Positions 41,242-49,899 of a stretch of 50,320 nucleotides of DNA are shown here, piece after piece. The stretch is from Solobacterium sp. (GTDB lineage: Bacteria > Bacillota_I > Bacilli_A > Erysipelotrichales > Erysipelotrichaceae): the NCBI GenBank assembly GCA_017433125.1, contig JAFRHT010000099.1:1-50320 (forward strand). The letters are read 5' to 3'. The position numbers and the translations under genes are program-made. How positions within the stretch are numbered: the stretch's first letter is position 1; the number at the start of each line of letters is the position of its first letter. The notes under the pieces are model-generated. The model saw nothing but the letters and a program-made list of their open reading frames with translations, did not search any database and was not told where the DNA came from.

Positions 41242-41643
41242 TTACCAGACGTAGGCGACAACTTCGCCGCCGGCGTGCTTCTTGCGGGCATCCTTGTCGG
41301 TCATCATGCCTTCACTTGTGGAAATGATGGCGATACCCAGACCGTTCAGGACCCGCGGAACGGCATCCTGCTTCGCATATACACGCAGCCCCGGCTTGGA
41401 GATGCGCTTGATGCCTGTGATAACCTTTTCTTTGTTCGGGCCATACTTCAGTGTGACCGTCATCTTCTTTTCAACGCCTTCACCGCTGATGGCATAGTTG
41501 GCGATGTAGCCTTCCGCCTTCAGAATGCAGGCAATTTCTGTCTTGACCTTGGATACCGGAGCAACATCGACGGTCTCCATGTTGGCCTGAACTCCGTTGC
41601 GGATTCTAGTCAGCATGTCGGCAATAGGATCTGTCATATTCAT
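41242..41643 (-). CDS. rpsH: 30S ribosomal protein S8
   Basis: 133 aa: [17 protein letters not shown] at the start and [20 protein letters not shown] near the end (rRNA contacts). Confidence 0.98.
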   Translation of the reverse strand: MNMTDPIADMLTRIRNGVQANMETVDVAPVSKVKTEIACILKAEGYIANYAISGEGVEKKMTVTLKYGPNKEKVITGIKRISKPGLRVYAKQDAVPRVLNGLGIAIISTSEGMMTDKDARKKHAGGEVVAYVW

Positions 41644-41658
41644 CTTGTCTGTTCCTCC

Positions 41659-41844
41659 TTACCAGCTTGCCTTCTTGACGCCCGGGATCTGGCCCTGGTA
41701 AGCCAGTTCACGGAAGCAGATACGGCAGAGCTTATACTTTCTCAAAACGGAATGCGGCCGGCCGCAGCGTTCGCAGCGTGTGTATTCACGGGTGGAATAC
41801 TTTGCAGGACGGCTCTGCTTTACTTTCATTGATGTCTTAGCCAT
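41659..41844 (-). CDS. rpsN: 30S ribosomal protein S14, zinc (type Z) form
   Basis: 61 aa with two CxxC pairs, CERC (24-27) and CRIC (40-43), binding zinc. The short length and the four cysteines distinguish it from the zinc-free C- form. Confidence 0.98.
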   Translation of the reverse strand: MAKTSMKVKQSRPAKYSTREYTRCERCGRPHSVLRKYKLCRICFRELAYQGQIPGVKKASW

Positions 41845-41847
41845 GAT

Positions 41848-42396
41848 TTAGCCCTCCTTCTTTGCAAACGGCATGCCCAGCTGAGCGAGAAGTTCATACG
41901 CTTCCTGGTTTGTCCTGGCCGTTGTGACGATGACGATATCCATACCGCGGACCTTGGAAACCTTGTCGAAGTTGATTTCCGGGAAGATCAGCTGTTCACG
42001 GACACCGAGTGTGTAGTTGCCGCGGCCGTCAAACGCTGTAGTGCTGACGCCGTGGAAGTCACGGACACGCGGCAGGGAGATGCTGACCAGCTTGTCGAGG
42101 AAGTCATACATCTTTTCACCGCGGAGGGTGACCTTGCAGCCGATGGCCATGCCTTCTCTCAGTTTGAAGTTGGCGATGGACTTCTTGGCCTTTGTGATGA
42201 CCGGCTTCTGACCGGCGATCTGGGTCAGTTCAGCGACTGCGTCTTCCAGAGCCTTCGGGTTGGCGATGGCATCACCGACACCGAGGTTGATAACGATCTT
42301 TTCGACTTTCGGAGCCTGCATCGGCGTTGTATAACCGAACTTTTCGATCAGAGCAGGCTTGACTGTTTCTCTGTATTTCTGTTCGAGACGGTTCAT
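41848..42396 (-). CDS. rplE: 50S ribosomal protein L5
   Basis: 182 aa: [35 protein letters not shown], and [20 protein letters not shown]. Its ATG overlaps the rplX stop by one base (TAATG). Confidence 0.98.
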   Translation of the reverse strand: MNRLEQKYRETVKPALIEKFGYTTPMQAPKVEKIVINLGVGDAIANPKALEDAVAELTQIAGQKPVITKAKKSIANFKLREGMAIGCKVTLRGEKMYDFLDKLVSISLPRVRDFHGVSTTAFDGRGNYTLGVREQLIFPEINFDKVSKVRGMDIVIVTTARTNQEAYELLAQLGMPFAKKEG

Positions 42397-42719
42397 TACT
42401 TCTTGCCTCCTCCGACTTCCTTGCCGGTTGCCTTGTTGATGCGGACCTTATTGCCCTTGGCATCGGTCTTGTAGCCGACGCGTCCGGCCTTCTTTGCCTT
42501 GTCATCATAGACCATGACGTTGCTGGCATTGATCGGCGCTTCTCTTTCAATAATGCCGCCGTCCGGATTCTCCTGGGAAGGCTTGAGTGTCTTCTTAGCC
42601 AGGTTCACACCTTCGACGATAACCCGGTTGGTCCGCGGGGAAACCGCCTTGACCTCACCGATGCTGCCCTTGTAGCGGCCGCTGATAACGATTACTTTAT
42701 CACCTGTTTTGATTTTCAT
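42396..42719 (-). CDS. rplX: 50S ribosomal protein L24
   Basis: 107 aa from the ATG at 42719, which has GTAGGAGG upstream; the frame continues upstream without a better start. [20 protein letters not shown] is the KOW motif. Confidence 0.97.
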   Translation of the reverse strand: MKIKTGDKVIVISGRYKGSIGEVKAVSPRTNRVIVEGVNLAKKTLKPSQENPDGGIIEREAPINASNVMVYDDKAKKAGRVGYKTDAKGNKVRINKATGKEVGGGKK

Positions 42720-42732
42720 ATCCGACTGCCTC

Positions 42733-43101
42733 CTACAGTACTTCCGGGGCAAGAGAGACAATCTTCATATACCCCTTGTCACGAAGCTCTCTGGCGACCG
42801 GGCCAAAGATACGTGTGCCTGTCGGCGTGTTGTCATCCTTGATGATGACGGCGGCGTTTTCATCAAACTTGATGTAGCTGCCGTTCTCACGGCGCAGACC
42901 GTAGACGCTGCGCACGATGACGCACTTGACAACCTGTCCCTGCTTGACGGAGCCATTCGGGATGGCTTTCTTGACAGCGCAGACCACAACGTCGCCGATG
43001 TTGGCCGACTTGCGCTTGCTGCCGCCAAGGCAGCGGATGACCAGCAGTTCCTTGGCACCAGTGTTGTCAGCGACTTTCAATCTTGTTTCGTTCTGAATCA
43101 T
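42733..43101 (-). CDS. rplN: 50S ribosomal protein L14
   Basis: 122 aa from the ATG at 43101, the exact family length: [20 protein letters not shown] and [20 protein letters not shown]. Confidence 0.98.
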   Translation of the reverse strand: MIQNETRLKVADNTGAKELLVIRCLGGSKRKSANIGDVVVCAVKKAIPNGSVKQGQVVKCVIVRSVYGLRRENGSYIKFDENAAVIIKDDNTPTGTRIFGPVARELRDKGYMKIVSLAPEVL

Positions 43102-43120
43102 TGCTTTCTCCTCCCAGTGC

Positions 43121-43387
43121 TTACAGAATAACTGCCTTTTCAACGACACGGATGAGGCGGAAGTGCTTGTCCTTGCTCAGCGGTCTTGTCTCCATGATTT
43201 CGACGACATCGCCGACATGCGCTTCGTTCTGTTCATCGTGTGCCTTGAACTTGGTTGTGTACTTGACGTGCCTTCCATATAAAGGATGGCTTCTGGTGGT
43301 CTCGATCTCAACGACGATTGTCTTATCCATCTTGTCGGATACGACTGTACCGCGGAGCACCTTACGACTGTTTCTTTCCATGTTCAT
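43121..43387 (-). CDS. rpsQ: 30S ribosomal protein S17
   Basis: 88 aa: [20 protein letters not shown] and [20 protein letters not shown] are S17 signatures. Confidence 0.98.
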   Translation of the reverse strand: MNMERNSRKVLRGTVVSDKMDKTIVVEIETTRSHPLYGRHVKYTTKFKAHDEQNEAHVGDVVEIMETRPLSKDKHFRLIRVVEKAVIL

Positions 43388-43395
43388 GCCCTCCT

Positions 43396-43596
43396 TTATT
43401 CACCTTTCGCATTCTCACGCTCAGTCATGACGGTCATGATTCTGGCAATGGTCTTGCGGACATCTTTGACGCGGGCGGAATTTTCCAGCATTCCGGTTGC
43501 CTGCTGGAAGCGCAGTCCGTAGAGTTCCTCTTTCAGGCTTGCGACTTCCTTGACGAGCTCTTCATTGCTCAGGTCTCTGATTTCCTTAATATTCAT
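43396..43596 (-). CDS. rpmC: 50S ribosomal protein L29
   Basis: 66 aa: [20 protein letters not shown] with [18 protein letters not shown]; two long helices expected. Confidence 0.97.
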   Translation of the reverse strand: MNIKEIRDLSNEELVKEVASLKEELYGLRFQQATGMLENSARVKDVRKTIARIMTVMTERENAKGE

Positions 43597-43598
43597 GC

Positions 43599-44015
43599 TT
43601 ACTTAACCTCGTCTTTCTTAACGAAGCGGGTCTTGATGCAGAGCTTGTTCGCACCAAGTCTCAGAGCCTCACGGGCAACTTCCTCGCTTACACCATCCAG
43701 CTCGAAGAGGATGCGGCCGGCCTGGACAACTGCCACCCAGTGGTCAGGAGCACCTTTACCGGAACCCATACGTACTTCGAGAGGTTTCTTTGTTCTGGCC
43801 AGCTGCGGGAAGACCTTGATCCAGACCTTGCCGCCGCGGTCCATGTAACGTGTCATGGCAACACGGGCTGCTTCCAGCTGGTTGCTGCTGATATATGCGC
43901 CCTCGTCAGCGACGATGCCGTACTTGCCGAATGTCAGTTCCCTGCCACCCTTGGAACGGCCCTCATAGCTGATACGATGAGGACGTCTGTATTTTGTTCT
44001 GTTAGGCATTAACAT
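43599..44015 (-). CDS. rplP: 50S ribosomal protein L16
   Basis: 138 aa: [20 protein letters not shown] and the [20 protein letters not shown] segment. The ATG at 44015 is kept as in relatives beginning MLxP; it lies two bases after the rpsC stop. Confidence 0.98.
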   Translation of the reverse strand: MLMPNRTKYRRPHRISYEGRSKGGRELTFGKYGIVADEGAYISSNQLEAARVAMTRYMDRGGKVWIKVFPQLARTKKPLEVRMGSGKGAPDHWVAVVQAGRILFELDGVSEEVAREALRLGANKLCIKTRFVKKDEVK

Positions 44016-44017
44016 GA

Positions 44018-44833
44018 TCAGTCATTACCTCCCTCGGTTCCTGCCGGAGCGGCTGCCCTCTCAGTGTTTGCCTGAGCCGGAGCGGCGCCCTGACGACGGT
44101 CCTGACGCGGTCCGCGGCGGTCGTTTCTGCGTCCGCGGCGGTCGCCTCTTGCCGGATGTGACGGTGCTTCCGGTTCCTTGACCATCTGACCCGGCAGAAC
44201 TTCACCGCGGCAGATCCAGACCTTGACACCCAGCTTGCCATATGTTGTGTGTGCTTCTTCGCACGCATAGTCAATGTCGCTTCTCAGTGTATGCAGCGGA
44301 ACGACACCCTGCGAATAACCTTCGGAACGGGCAATTTCCGCACCGCCCAGACGGCCGGAAGCCAGCGTCTTGATACCCTTGGCGCCGGAACGCATGGTCT
44401 GCTGAATAGCCTTCTTCTGGGCAATCCGGAAGGACTGACGAGCTTCGAGCTGTTCGCAGATCTTGCGGGCAACCAGGTGGGCGTCGAGGTCCGGGTTGGC
44501 AACCTGGACAACTTCGATCTTCACTGTCTTGCCGCCTGTGAGCTTGGCCAGTTCGGCCTTCAGGGCTTCCATCTTATCCTTGCCGCTGCTGTCCTTGCCG
44601 ACCATGTCGCCCGGCCGCGCGCAGCGGATGATAACCTTGCAGTCCTGCTTGGAAGTGCGCTCGATTTCCACTCTGGAAATGTATGCGCCGCGCAGATTTT
44701 TCTCCAGATACTTGCGGATCTTGACGTCTTCATTCAGAAGATCTCCGTAATCAGCTTTGTCTGCATACCATCTGGATTCCCAGTCACGAATGACACCGAC
44801 ACGCATGCCGATCGGGCTAACTTTCTGTCCCAT
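44018..44833 (-). CDS. rpsC: 30S ribosomal protein S3 with a long basic C-terminal tail
   Basis: 271 aa, about 50 longer than common S3 proteins. [20 protein letters not shown], the KH domain ([20 protein letters not shown]) and the C-terminal domain ([20 protein letters not shown]) are standard. Residues about 225-271 form an extra tail rich in Arg, Asp, Gly, Ala and Gln ([18 protein letters not shown]), probably disordered and RNA-binding. Confidence 0.98.
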   Translation of the reverse strand: MGQKVSPIGMRVGVIRDWESRWYADKADYGDLLNEDVKIRKYLEKNLRGAYISRVEIERTSKQDCKVIIRCARPGDMVGKDSSGKDKMEALKAELAKLTGGKTVKIEVVQVANPDLDAHLVARKICEQLEARQSFRIAQKKAIQQTMRSGAKGIKTLASGRLGGAEIARSEGYSQGVVPLHTLRSDIDYACEEAHTTYGKLGVKVWICRGEVLPGQMVKEPEAPSHPARGDRRGRRNDRRGPRQDRRQGAAPAQANTERAAAPAGTEGGND

Positions 44834-44850
44834 ATCTTCGATCTCCTTCC

Positions 44851-45183
44851 TTATCGTTCGTCAACCACAACTGTAATGTGGCTTGTTCTCTTAAGAATCT
44901 GTGATGCACTGCCCTTGGCCCGCGGCATCCATCTCTTCAGCGTGACGCCTTCGTCAGCGTAGCAGGCCTTGATGTAGAGACGGTCACCGTCCAGGTTGTG
45001 ATTGTTGGTGGCATTTGCCGCCGCGGACTTGACGACCTTGGCGACGGCACCGGCGGCCTGGTTCGGCATGAACTTCAGGATTGCCAGAGCCTCAGCAACA
45101 TCCTTGCCTCTGACAACATCCAGTACCAGACGGACCTTGCGGGGAGTGAAACGAACAGTTTTTGCAGTTGCTTTTACATCCAT
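44851..45183 (-). CDS. rplV: 50S ribosomal protein L22
   Basis: 110 aa: [20 protein letters not shown] and the beta hairpin region [20 protein letters not shown] that reaches the exit tunnel. Confidence 0.98.
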   Translation of the reverse strand: MDVKATAKTVRFTPRKVRLVLDVVRGKDVAEALAILKFMPNQAAGAVAKVVKSAAANATNNHNLDGDRLYIKACYADEGVTLKRWMPRAKGSASQILKRTSHITVVVDER

Positions 45184-45197
45184 TGTCTTTCTCCTCC

Positions 45198-45467
45198 TTA
45201 CTTGTCCTTGTTGTCGCCATGACCGCCATACCGGCGGGTCGGGACAAATTCACCCAGCTTGTGGCCGACCATATCTTCAGTCACATATACCGGGACGTGC
45301 TCCTTGCCGTTGTATACCGCGAAGGTATGTTCTACGAAACTTGGGAAAATTGTAGAACGGCGGGACCATGTCTTGATGACTTCTTTTCTGTTTGCCGCAT
45401 TCTGTGCTTCAACCTTCTTCATCAGATGTTCATCGCAGAATGGACCTTTTTTAATGCTTCTTGACAT
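45198..45467 (-). CDS. rpsS: 30S ribosomal protein S19
   Basis: 89 aa: [20 protein letters not shown] and [15 protein letters not shown] are diagnostic. Confidence 0.98.
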   Translation of the reverse strand: MSRSIKKGPFCDEHLMKKVEAQNAANRKEVIKTWSRRSTIFPSFVEHTFAVYNGKEHVPVYVTEDMVGHKLGEFVPTRRYGGHGDNKDK

Positions 45468-45489
45468 CTTCGGTTTCTCCTTTCAGTCC

Positions 45490-46323
45490 TTATTTCCCGT
45501 TCCGTCTGCTCATGATCAGAGCATTGGAAGCCTTCTTGTGCCTGCGGGTCTTGACGCCCATGGCCTTCTTGCCCCACGGGGTCATCGGGCTCTTGCGGCC
45601 GACCGGTGTGCGGCCTTCGCCACCGCCGTGCGGGTGGTCTACCGGGTTCATGGCTGAACCGCGGACGGTCGGGCGGATGCCTTTCCAGCGATTGCGGCCG
45701 GCCTTGCCCCAGCTGATCAGGTTGTAGTCTTCGTTGCCGACGACGCCGATTGTGGCGCGGCAGTTGGACAGGACCTTGCGGACTTCACCGCTGCTCAGAC
45801 GCAGGGTTGCGTACGGACCGTCGAAGCCGAGGATCTGGGCGGAGCAGCCTGCTGCTCTTGCCATCTGGCCGCCGCGGCCCGGGAACAGTTCGACACAGTG
45901 TACATATGTACCTTCCGGGATGCTCTTCAGTTCCATGGCGTTGCCGACCTTGATGTCGACGGCTTCGCCGGAAATGATCCTTGTACCGACTGTCAGGTTC
46001 TGCGGGGCGATGATGTAGCGCTTCTCACCGTCCATGTAGTTGATCAGAGCGATATTTGCGTTGCGGTTCGGATCGTATTCGATCGCCGCAACTCTGCCTT
46101 CAACGCCATCCTTATTTCTCTTGAAATCGATGACTCTGTACTTCTGCTTTACACCGCCGCCGTGATGACGGGTTGTAACCCGGCCGGTATTGCCTCTGCC
46201 GCCGGTGCTGTTCTTCGGCTCGACCAGACTCTTTTCCGGCACTGACTTGGTGATCTTGTCATTTGCCAGGGTGCTCATGTTGCGGCGCCCGTTCGTGGTC
46301 GGCTTATACTTTTTAATAGCCAT
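45490..46323 (-). CDS. rplB: 50S ribosomal protein L2
   Basis: 277 aa: [40 protein letters not shown] and the conserved peptidyl-transferase proximal [19 protein letters not shown]. Confidence 0.99.
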   Translation of the reverse strand: MAIKKYKPTTNGRRNMSTLANDKITKSVPEKSLVEPKNSTGGRGNTGRVTTRHHGGGVKQKYRVIDFKRNKDGVEGRVAAIEYDPNRNANIALINYMDGEKRYIIAPQNLTVGTRIISGEAVDIKVGNAMELKSIPEGTYVHCVELFPGRGGQMARAAGCSAQILGFDGPYATLRLSSGEVRKVLSNCRATIGVVGNEDYNLISWGKAGRNRWKGIRPTVRGSAMNPVDHPHGGGEGRTPVGRKSPMTPWGKKAMGVKTRRHKKASNALIMSRRNGK

Positions 46324-46348
46324 TTTTCTTTACTTTCCTTTCGCTTGT

Positions 46349-46377
46349 TATCCGGAGATAGCGATGTTCCTCCGATA
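46349..46377. other. Hairpin in the leader between rplW and rplB
   Basis: TATCCGGAG (46349-46357) pairs with CTCCGATA (46370-46377) with one bulged C. The 64-base gap is larger than most in the cluster. No U tract, so a processing or regulatory element is possible. Confidence 0.4.
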
Positions 46378-46387
46378 TTTGAACCTC

Positions 46388-46675
46388 TTAGTTCTCACTG
46401 TTGAAGAGATCGATGCTCTGACCTTCAGGCAGCTTGACGATGGCCTTGCGGACCGCATTGGTCTTGCCGACGTACTTGCCGAGTCTCTTCGTTTTCGGGT
46501 GAACGTTGACAATGTTCACCTTTTCCGGCTTGATGCCGTAGATTTCCTTGATTGCCAGGGCAACTGCAGTCTTGTTTGTGCCCTTGGCAACTTCGAAGCT
46601 GACCTTGTTCTCTTCGCCCTGCTTCATGGATTTTTCCGTAACGATCGGGCGGATGATGATATCGCGTGCACTCAT
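46388..46675 (-). CDS. rplW: 50S ribosomal protein L23
   Basis: 95 aa: ARDIIIRPIVTEKSMKQGEE and VNIVNVHPKTKRLGKYVGKT. Its ATG overlaps the rplD stop. Confidence 0.98.
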   Translation of the reverse strand: MSARDIIIRPIVTEKSMKQGEENKVSFEVAKGTNKTAVALAIKEIYGIKPEKVNIVNVHPKTKRLGKYVGKTNAVRKAIVKLPEGQSIDLFNSEN

Positions 46676-47304
46676 CAGGCGATTACCTCCTCTGCTTTGG
46701 CGGCGGCAGCTTCCGTGAAGACCAGCATGTCAGCGTTGACGATGTCATACACATTCAGCTGGTTGACGGAAACGACCAGGGCATTCGGGATGTTGCGCAT
46801 GGACATGAACGCGTTGTCATAATCCTCGGCGATGTCCGCAACGAACAGTGTCTTGCGGTCGAAGCCGAAGGCGTCCATCAGCGCGACAGCCTTCTTTGTC
46901 TTGATTTCATCGAAGCTGAGGTTTTCGATCAGCTTCATCGCACCGCTCTGGGCCTTTTCGCTCAGTGCGGAGCGCAGAGCCAGACGGCGGATCTTGCGGT
47001 TAAGCTTGATGCCGTACTTGCGCGGATGCGGGCCGAAGGCGATGGCGCCGCCTCTCCACTGTGTGGCTCTGGTCGAACCCTGACGGGCCCGGCCGGTTCC
47101 CTTCTGGCGGAACGGCTTCTTGCCGGTGCCGGAAACAAACGATCTGGTCAGTGTGGAGTGGGTGCCCTGCCGCAGGCCGGCCTGGTATGCGAGAACCGCA
47201 TCATAGATCGCCTGCTGATTCGGCTCAATTCCGAACACGGCGTCGGACAGCTCGACTGTCTTGACAACAGCGGCTTCCTGGTTATATACATCCATCTTCG
47301 TCAT
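46675..47304 (-). CDS. rplD: 50S ribosomal protein L4
   Basis: 209 aa: RSFVSGTGKKPFRQKGTGRA with WRGGAIAFGPHPRKYG is the tunnel loop. L4 can be an autorepressor of S10 operons in some bacteria. Confidence 0.98.
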   Translation of the reverse strand: MTKMDVYNQEAAVVKTVELSDAVFGIEPNQQAIYDAVLAYQAGLRQGTHSTLTRSFVSGTGKKPFRQKGTGRARQGSTRATQWRGGAIAFGPHPRKYGIKLNRKIRRLALRSALSEKAQSGAMKLIENLSFDEIKTKKAVALMDAFGFDRKTLFVADIAEDYDNAFMSMRNIPNALVVSVNQLNVYDIVNADMLVFTEAAAAKAEEVIA

Positions 47305-47317
47305 GTATTAAGCCTCC

Positions 47318-48121
47318 TTAGTTTCCCTTGCGGGCTGCGCTGGCAGCCTTCTTCTTGGCCGCTTCGAGTTCAGCCTTTTCAGCTGCTTCCTTGGCCAGTT
47401 CCTCGTTGATTGCCTCAGAGACCTTTTCCAGTTCTTCCTTGACATCAACGCCTTCGTAAGAAATCAGTTCATCAACGGCTGTCTTCTTAATCGGCTTGAC
47501 TGTGGTCTTGACCATGACCAGGCCCTTGCGCGGACCCGGGACATTGCCCTTGACCAGAATGTAGCCTTCTTCGGCGTCAACCTTGACAACTGTCAGGTTC
47601 TGATTGGTGACGGTGAAGCCGCCATCCTGTCCCGGCATCGGTGTGTTCTTTTCGATCCGGCCGTTGTTGCGGCCTGTGGTCGCCAGCGAACCGATGTGCC
47701 GTACGTTCTTGGAACCACCGTGGGTTTCCGGTCCGCGGTGCGCGTTGTAGCGGGCGATTGTGCCGGTGTAGCCACGGCCCTTGGAGGTGCCTGTCACATC
47801 GACGATGTCACCGGCAGCGAAGATGTCAGCCTTGATTTCCGCGCCGACTTCGCAGTCCATCAGTTCATCAGCCTTGATTTCGCGGATGTACTTCTTCGGT
47901 GCTGTATTCGCCTTCTTGGCGTGGCCGATGGCCGGTTTGTTGCTTCTCTGTTCCTTGACGTCTTCGTAACCCAGCTGCAGGGCTGCGTAGCCGTCCTTCT
48001 CTATGGTTTTCTTCTGCAGCACAACATTCGGCTGAACTTCAATGACTGTGACCGGAACGAGGGTCCCTTCAATCGTGAAGACCTGTGTCATGCCGAGCTT
48101 ACGTCCTAAGATACCTTTCAT
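47318..48121 (-). CDS. rplC: 50S ribosomal protein L3 with a C-terminal helical extension
   Basis: 267 aa against about 210 in Bacillus. MKGILGRKLGMTQVFTIEG, GTSKGRGYTGTIARYNAHRG and MPGQDGGFTVTNQN are standard. The core ends near residue 211; the remaining 56 residues are charged and Ala/Lys/Glu-rich (EELEKVSEAINEELAKEAAE) and should form a helix at the ribosome surface. Confidence 0.98.
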   Translation of the reverse strand: MKGILGRKLGMTQVFTIEGTLVPVTVIEVQPNVVLQKKTIEKDGYAALQLGYEDVKEQRSNKPAIGHAKKANTAPKKYIREIKADELMDCEVGAEIKADIFAAGDIVDVTGTSKGRGYTGTIARYNAHRGPETHGGSKNVRHIGSLATTGRNNGRIEKNTPMPGQDGGFTVTNQNLTVVKVDAEEGYILVKGNVPGPRKGLVMVKTTVKPIKKTAVDELISYEGVDVKEELEKVSEAINEELAKEAAEKAELEAAKKKAASAARKGN

Positions 48122-48143
48122 CTGTTTTTACCCGGTCCTTTCC

Positions 48144-48455
48144 TTAAAGCTTGATTTCGATGTCGACTCCGCTGGGCAGGTCCAGTCTGCTCAGAGCATC
48201 GATCGTCTCAGCGCTCGGGCCGATGATTTCGATGAGTCTCTTGTGTGTGCGGATCTCGAACTGTTCACGGGAATCCTTGTACTTGTGCACGGCCCGCAGG
48301 ATAGTGACGACTTCTCTTTCTGTCGGCAGCGGTACCGGGCCGGTGATCTTCTTAGCCCCGTGGTTGGCTGCGGTTTCTACGATTTTCTTCGCAGCCGCAT
48401 CCAGACTTCTGTTCTCGTAAGCCTTCAAGCGAATTCTTACAGAATTTTTTGCCAT
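48144..48455 (-). CDS. rpsJ: 30S ribosomal protein S10
   Basis: 103 aa from the ATG at 48455, with AAGGAGG upstream. [20 protein letters not shown] and [20 protein letters not shown] are S10 signatures. First gene of the cluster; a leader of about 120 nt with hairpins precedes it. Confidence 0.98.
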   Translation of the reverse strand: MAKNSVRIRLKAYENRSLDAAAKKIVETAANHGAKKITGPVPLPTEREVVTILRAVHKYKDSREQFEIRTHKRLIEIIGPSAETIDALSRLDLPSGVDIEIKL

Positions 48456-48580
48456 GAAATTTTCCTCCTTGTTTTCATTCCGTCTTTTGACGGATCGCTC
48501 GATGGAAATTCCCCGGTTATCACGCTTTCGTGACAACGCCTTCCAGCGTGCCGGCAACCTCCCATGTCTACGCGAGTGCT
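48456..48580 (-). promoter_or_regulatory. Structured 5' leader of the S10 cluster
   Basis: About 120 nt between the promoter and rpsJ. Two clean hairpins are visible: CCGTC-TTTT-GACGG (48480-48493) and TCACG-CTTT-CGTGA (48520-48533), with a further imperfect GGC-rich stem near 48540-48565. This is the right place for an autoregulatory r-protein leader, but no specific class is recognised. Confidence 0.45.
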
Positions 48581-48585
48581 CCAAT

Positions 48586-48614
48586 ATACTACCACCTAAA
48601 AAAGGCCTGTGCAA
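48586..48614 (-). promoter_or_regulatory. Promoter of the S10 cluster, nested in a terminator
   Basis: TTGCAC (48609-48614), 17 bases, then an extended TGG-TAGTAT (-10 at 48586-48591). The -35 lies in the loop of the preceding terminator hairpin. Confidence 0.55.
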
Positions 48615-48624
48615 GCCTTTTTTT
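48598..48624. terminator. Terminator between the M20D gene and the S10 cluster
   Basis: AAAAAAGGC (48598-48606) pairs with GCCTTTTTT (48615-48623), U tract on both strands. Bases 48625-48739 are AT-rich with nothing else recognisable. Confidence 0.75.
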
Positions 48625-48739
48625 CTATATTTATATAAATAGTTCAGAGATCTGTTTTCTGCCCTGTTTCCCGGTGTTTTTCCGCTTGATTTGTATCAAA
48701 TGACACGAATTTTCACGAGTTTTCACGGTTTTTTGACCA

Positions 48740-49810
48740 TCAGAAGGTCAGCAGGTTCCAGAAAGCCTGTACGGATGCCGGCAGGATCTCGTCCGGGTAT
48801 TCATATGCCGCATCGTGCAGATTCGGATGATCTTCACCGCTGCCGACCCAGAACAGCGCCCCGGGGCAGCGCATCAGGAAATGGCCGAAATCCTCGCTGG
48901 CCCGCATCGGTTCTTCCGCCTCTGCTGCCCCGCAGGCCTGCATGACCATGTCGACTGCCGCCGCATGGTTTTCGGTTGCCGGGAAGACGTCCTGCAGTTC
49001 ATCACAGTAAGCCAGGTGATACCGGTCTGCCAGTTCTTCCGCCTTATGCCTGATATCTTCTGTCAGCTGCTCGAAATCACGCTCGTATTCCCCGCGCAGG
49101 GTCAGCCATACTTCCGCATCGGAAGCCGCCTTGCCGAAGGCCTTCTCCCCCATCCGGCAGCCGATGACCGTAGCCATGGCCATGCCTTCGTAACGCTGCG
49201 GATCCGTCAGTTCCGGCAGGGCACTGAGCAGTTCGCCTACAGCCGCGGCCGGTGAGATTCCGCCTTCCGGATAGGCCGCATGAGCCGGCCTGCCGGTATA
49301 GCGGATAATCAGGCCCAGGGAAGCGCAGGCAGCGGATCCGTAATTAACCAGCACGTGCCCCGCCGGCATGCCCGGCCTGTTGTGCAGCCCGAAAATCAGG
49401 TCAACATGTTCCTGGTCAAAAAGCCCCAGGCACTGGAGCGCCCCCGCCCCGGTTTCCTCCGCCGGCTGGAACAGCAGGAAAACGTCCCGGTTCAGGGTTT
49501 TCCCTTCCAGCATCATGCCGACTGCGCAGAGCCCCGCGCTGTGGCCGTCATGCCCGCAGAGATGGGCAGCCCCGCCGCCCGGCGCCGGCAGCGCGTCATA
49601 ATCCGCCCGCAGGGCAATTGACGGTTTCTTTGCCCCCGGTTCCCGGTGGACCGCATAGAAACCCGGACCGCAGTCATGGATCTCCAATGATGTATGTTCC
49701 TTCAGAAAGGCGATCAGCGTGGCCCGGGTAATTACTTCCTGCCCGGACAATTCGGCGCAGTTATGCAGTTTCTGACGCAGCTGCAAAGCTGTTTCAAGTA
49801 TTCTTTCCAT
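48740..49810 (-). CDS. M20D-family amidohydrolase (aminoacylase/N-acyl amino acid hydrolase)
   Basis: 356 aa, slightly shorter than the usual 380-400. Motifs in order: LRADYDALP (67-75), HLCGHDGH (83-90, metal Cys85 and His87), PAEETGAGA (116-124, Glu-Glu), HNRPGMPAGHV (His143), and a late MRASEDFGHFL plus LHDAAYEY with the final ligand. Family members remove acyl groups from amino acids or peptides; substrate undefined. AAGGAA precedes the ATG. Its TATAAT lies at 49835-49840, just beyond the terminator of the VanY-like gene. Confidence 0.93.
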   Translation of the reverse strand: MERILETALQLRQKLHNCAELSGQEVITRATLIAFLKEHTSLEIHDCGPGFYAVHREPGAKKPSIALRADYDALPAPGGGAAHLCGHDGHSAGLCAVGMMLEGKTLNRDVFLLFQPAEETGAGALQCLGLFDQEHVDLIFGLHNRPGMPAGHVLVNYGSAACASLGLIIRYTGRPAHAAYPEGGISPAAAVGELLSALPELTDPQRYEGMAMATVIGCRMGEKAFGKAASDAEVWLTLRGEYERDFEQLTEDIRHKAEELADRYHLAYCDELQDVFPATENHAAAVDMVMQACGAAEAEEPMRASEDFGHFLMRCPGALFWVGSGEDHPNLHDAAYEYPDEILPASVQAFWNLLTF

Positions 49811-49834
49811 AATCTTGTTTCCTTATTTGCTTTA

Positions 49835-49840
49835 TTATAT
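49835..49840 (-). promoter_or_regulatory. -10 element of the M20D gene
   Basis: TATAAT on the minus strand, 24 bases before the ATG. The -35 position falls in the stem of the preceding terminator and matches poorly. Confidence 0.5.
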
Positions 49841-49853
49841 CCAAGAAAAGATA

Positions 49854-49888
49854 AAAATCCACCAGACAAACCCGTCCGGTGGATTTTC
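49854..49888 (-). terminator. Terminator of the VanY-like gene
   Basis: AAAATCCACC (49855-49864) pairs with GGTGGATTTT (49879-49888) around a 14-nt loop, U's on the minus strand. It lies 11 bases after the original stop codon. Confidence 0.8.
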
Positions 49889-49899
49889 TCAGAATGACT

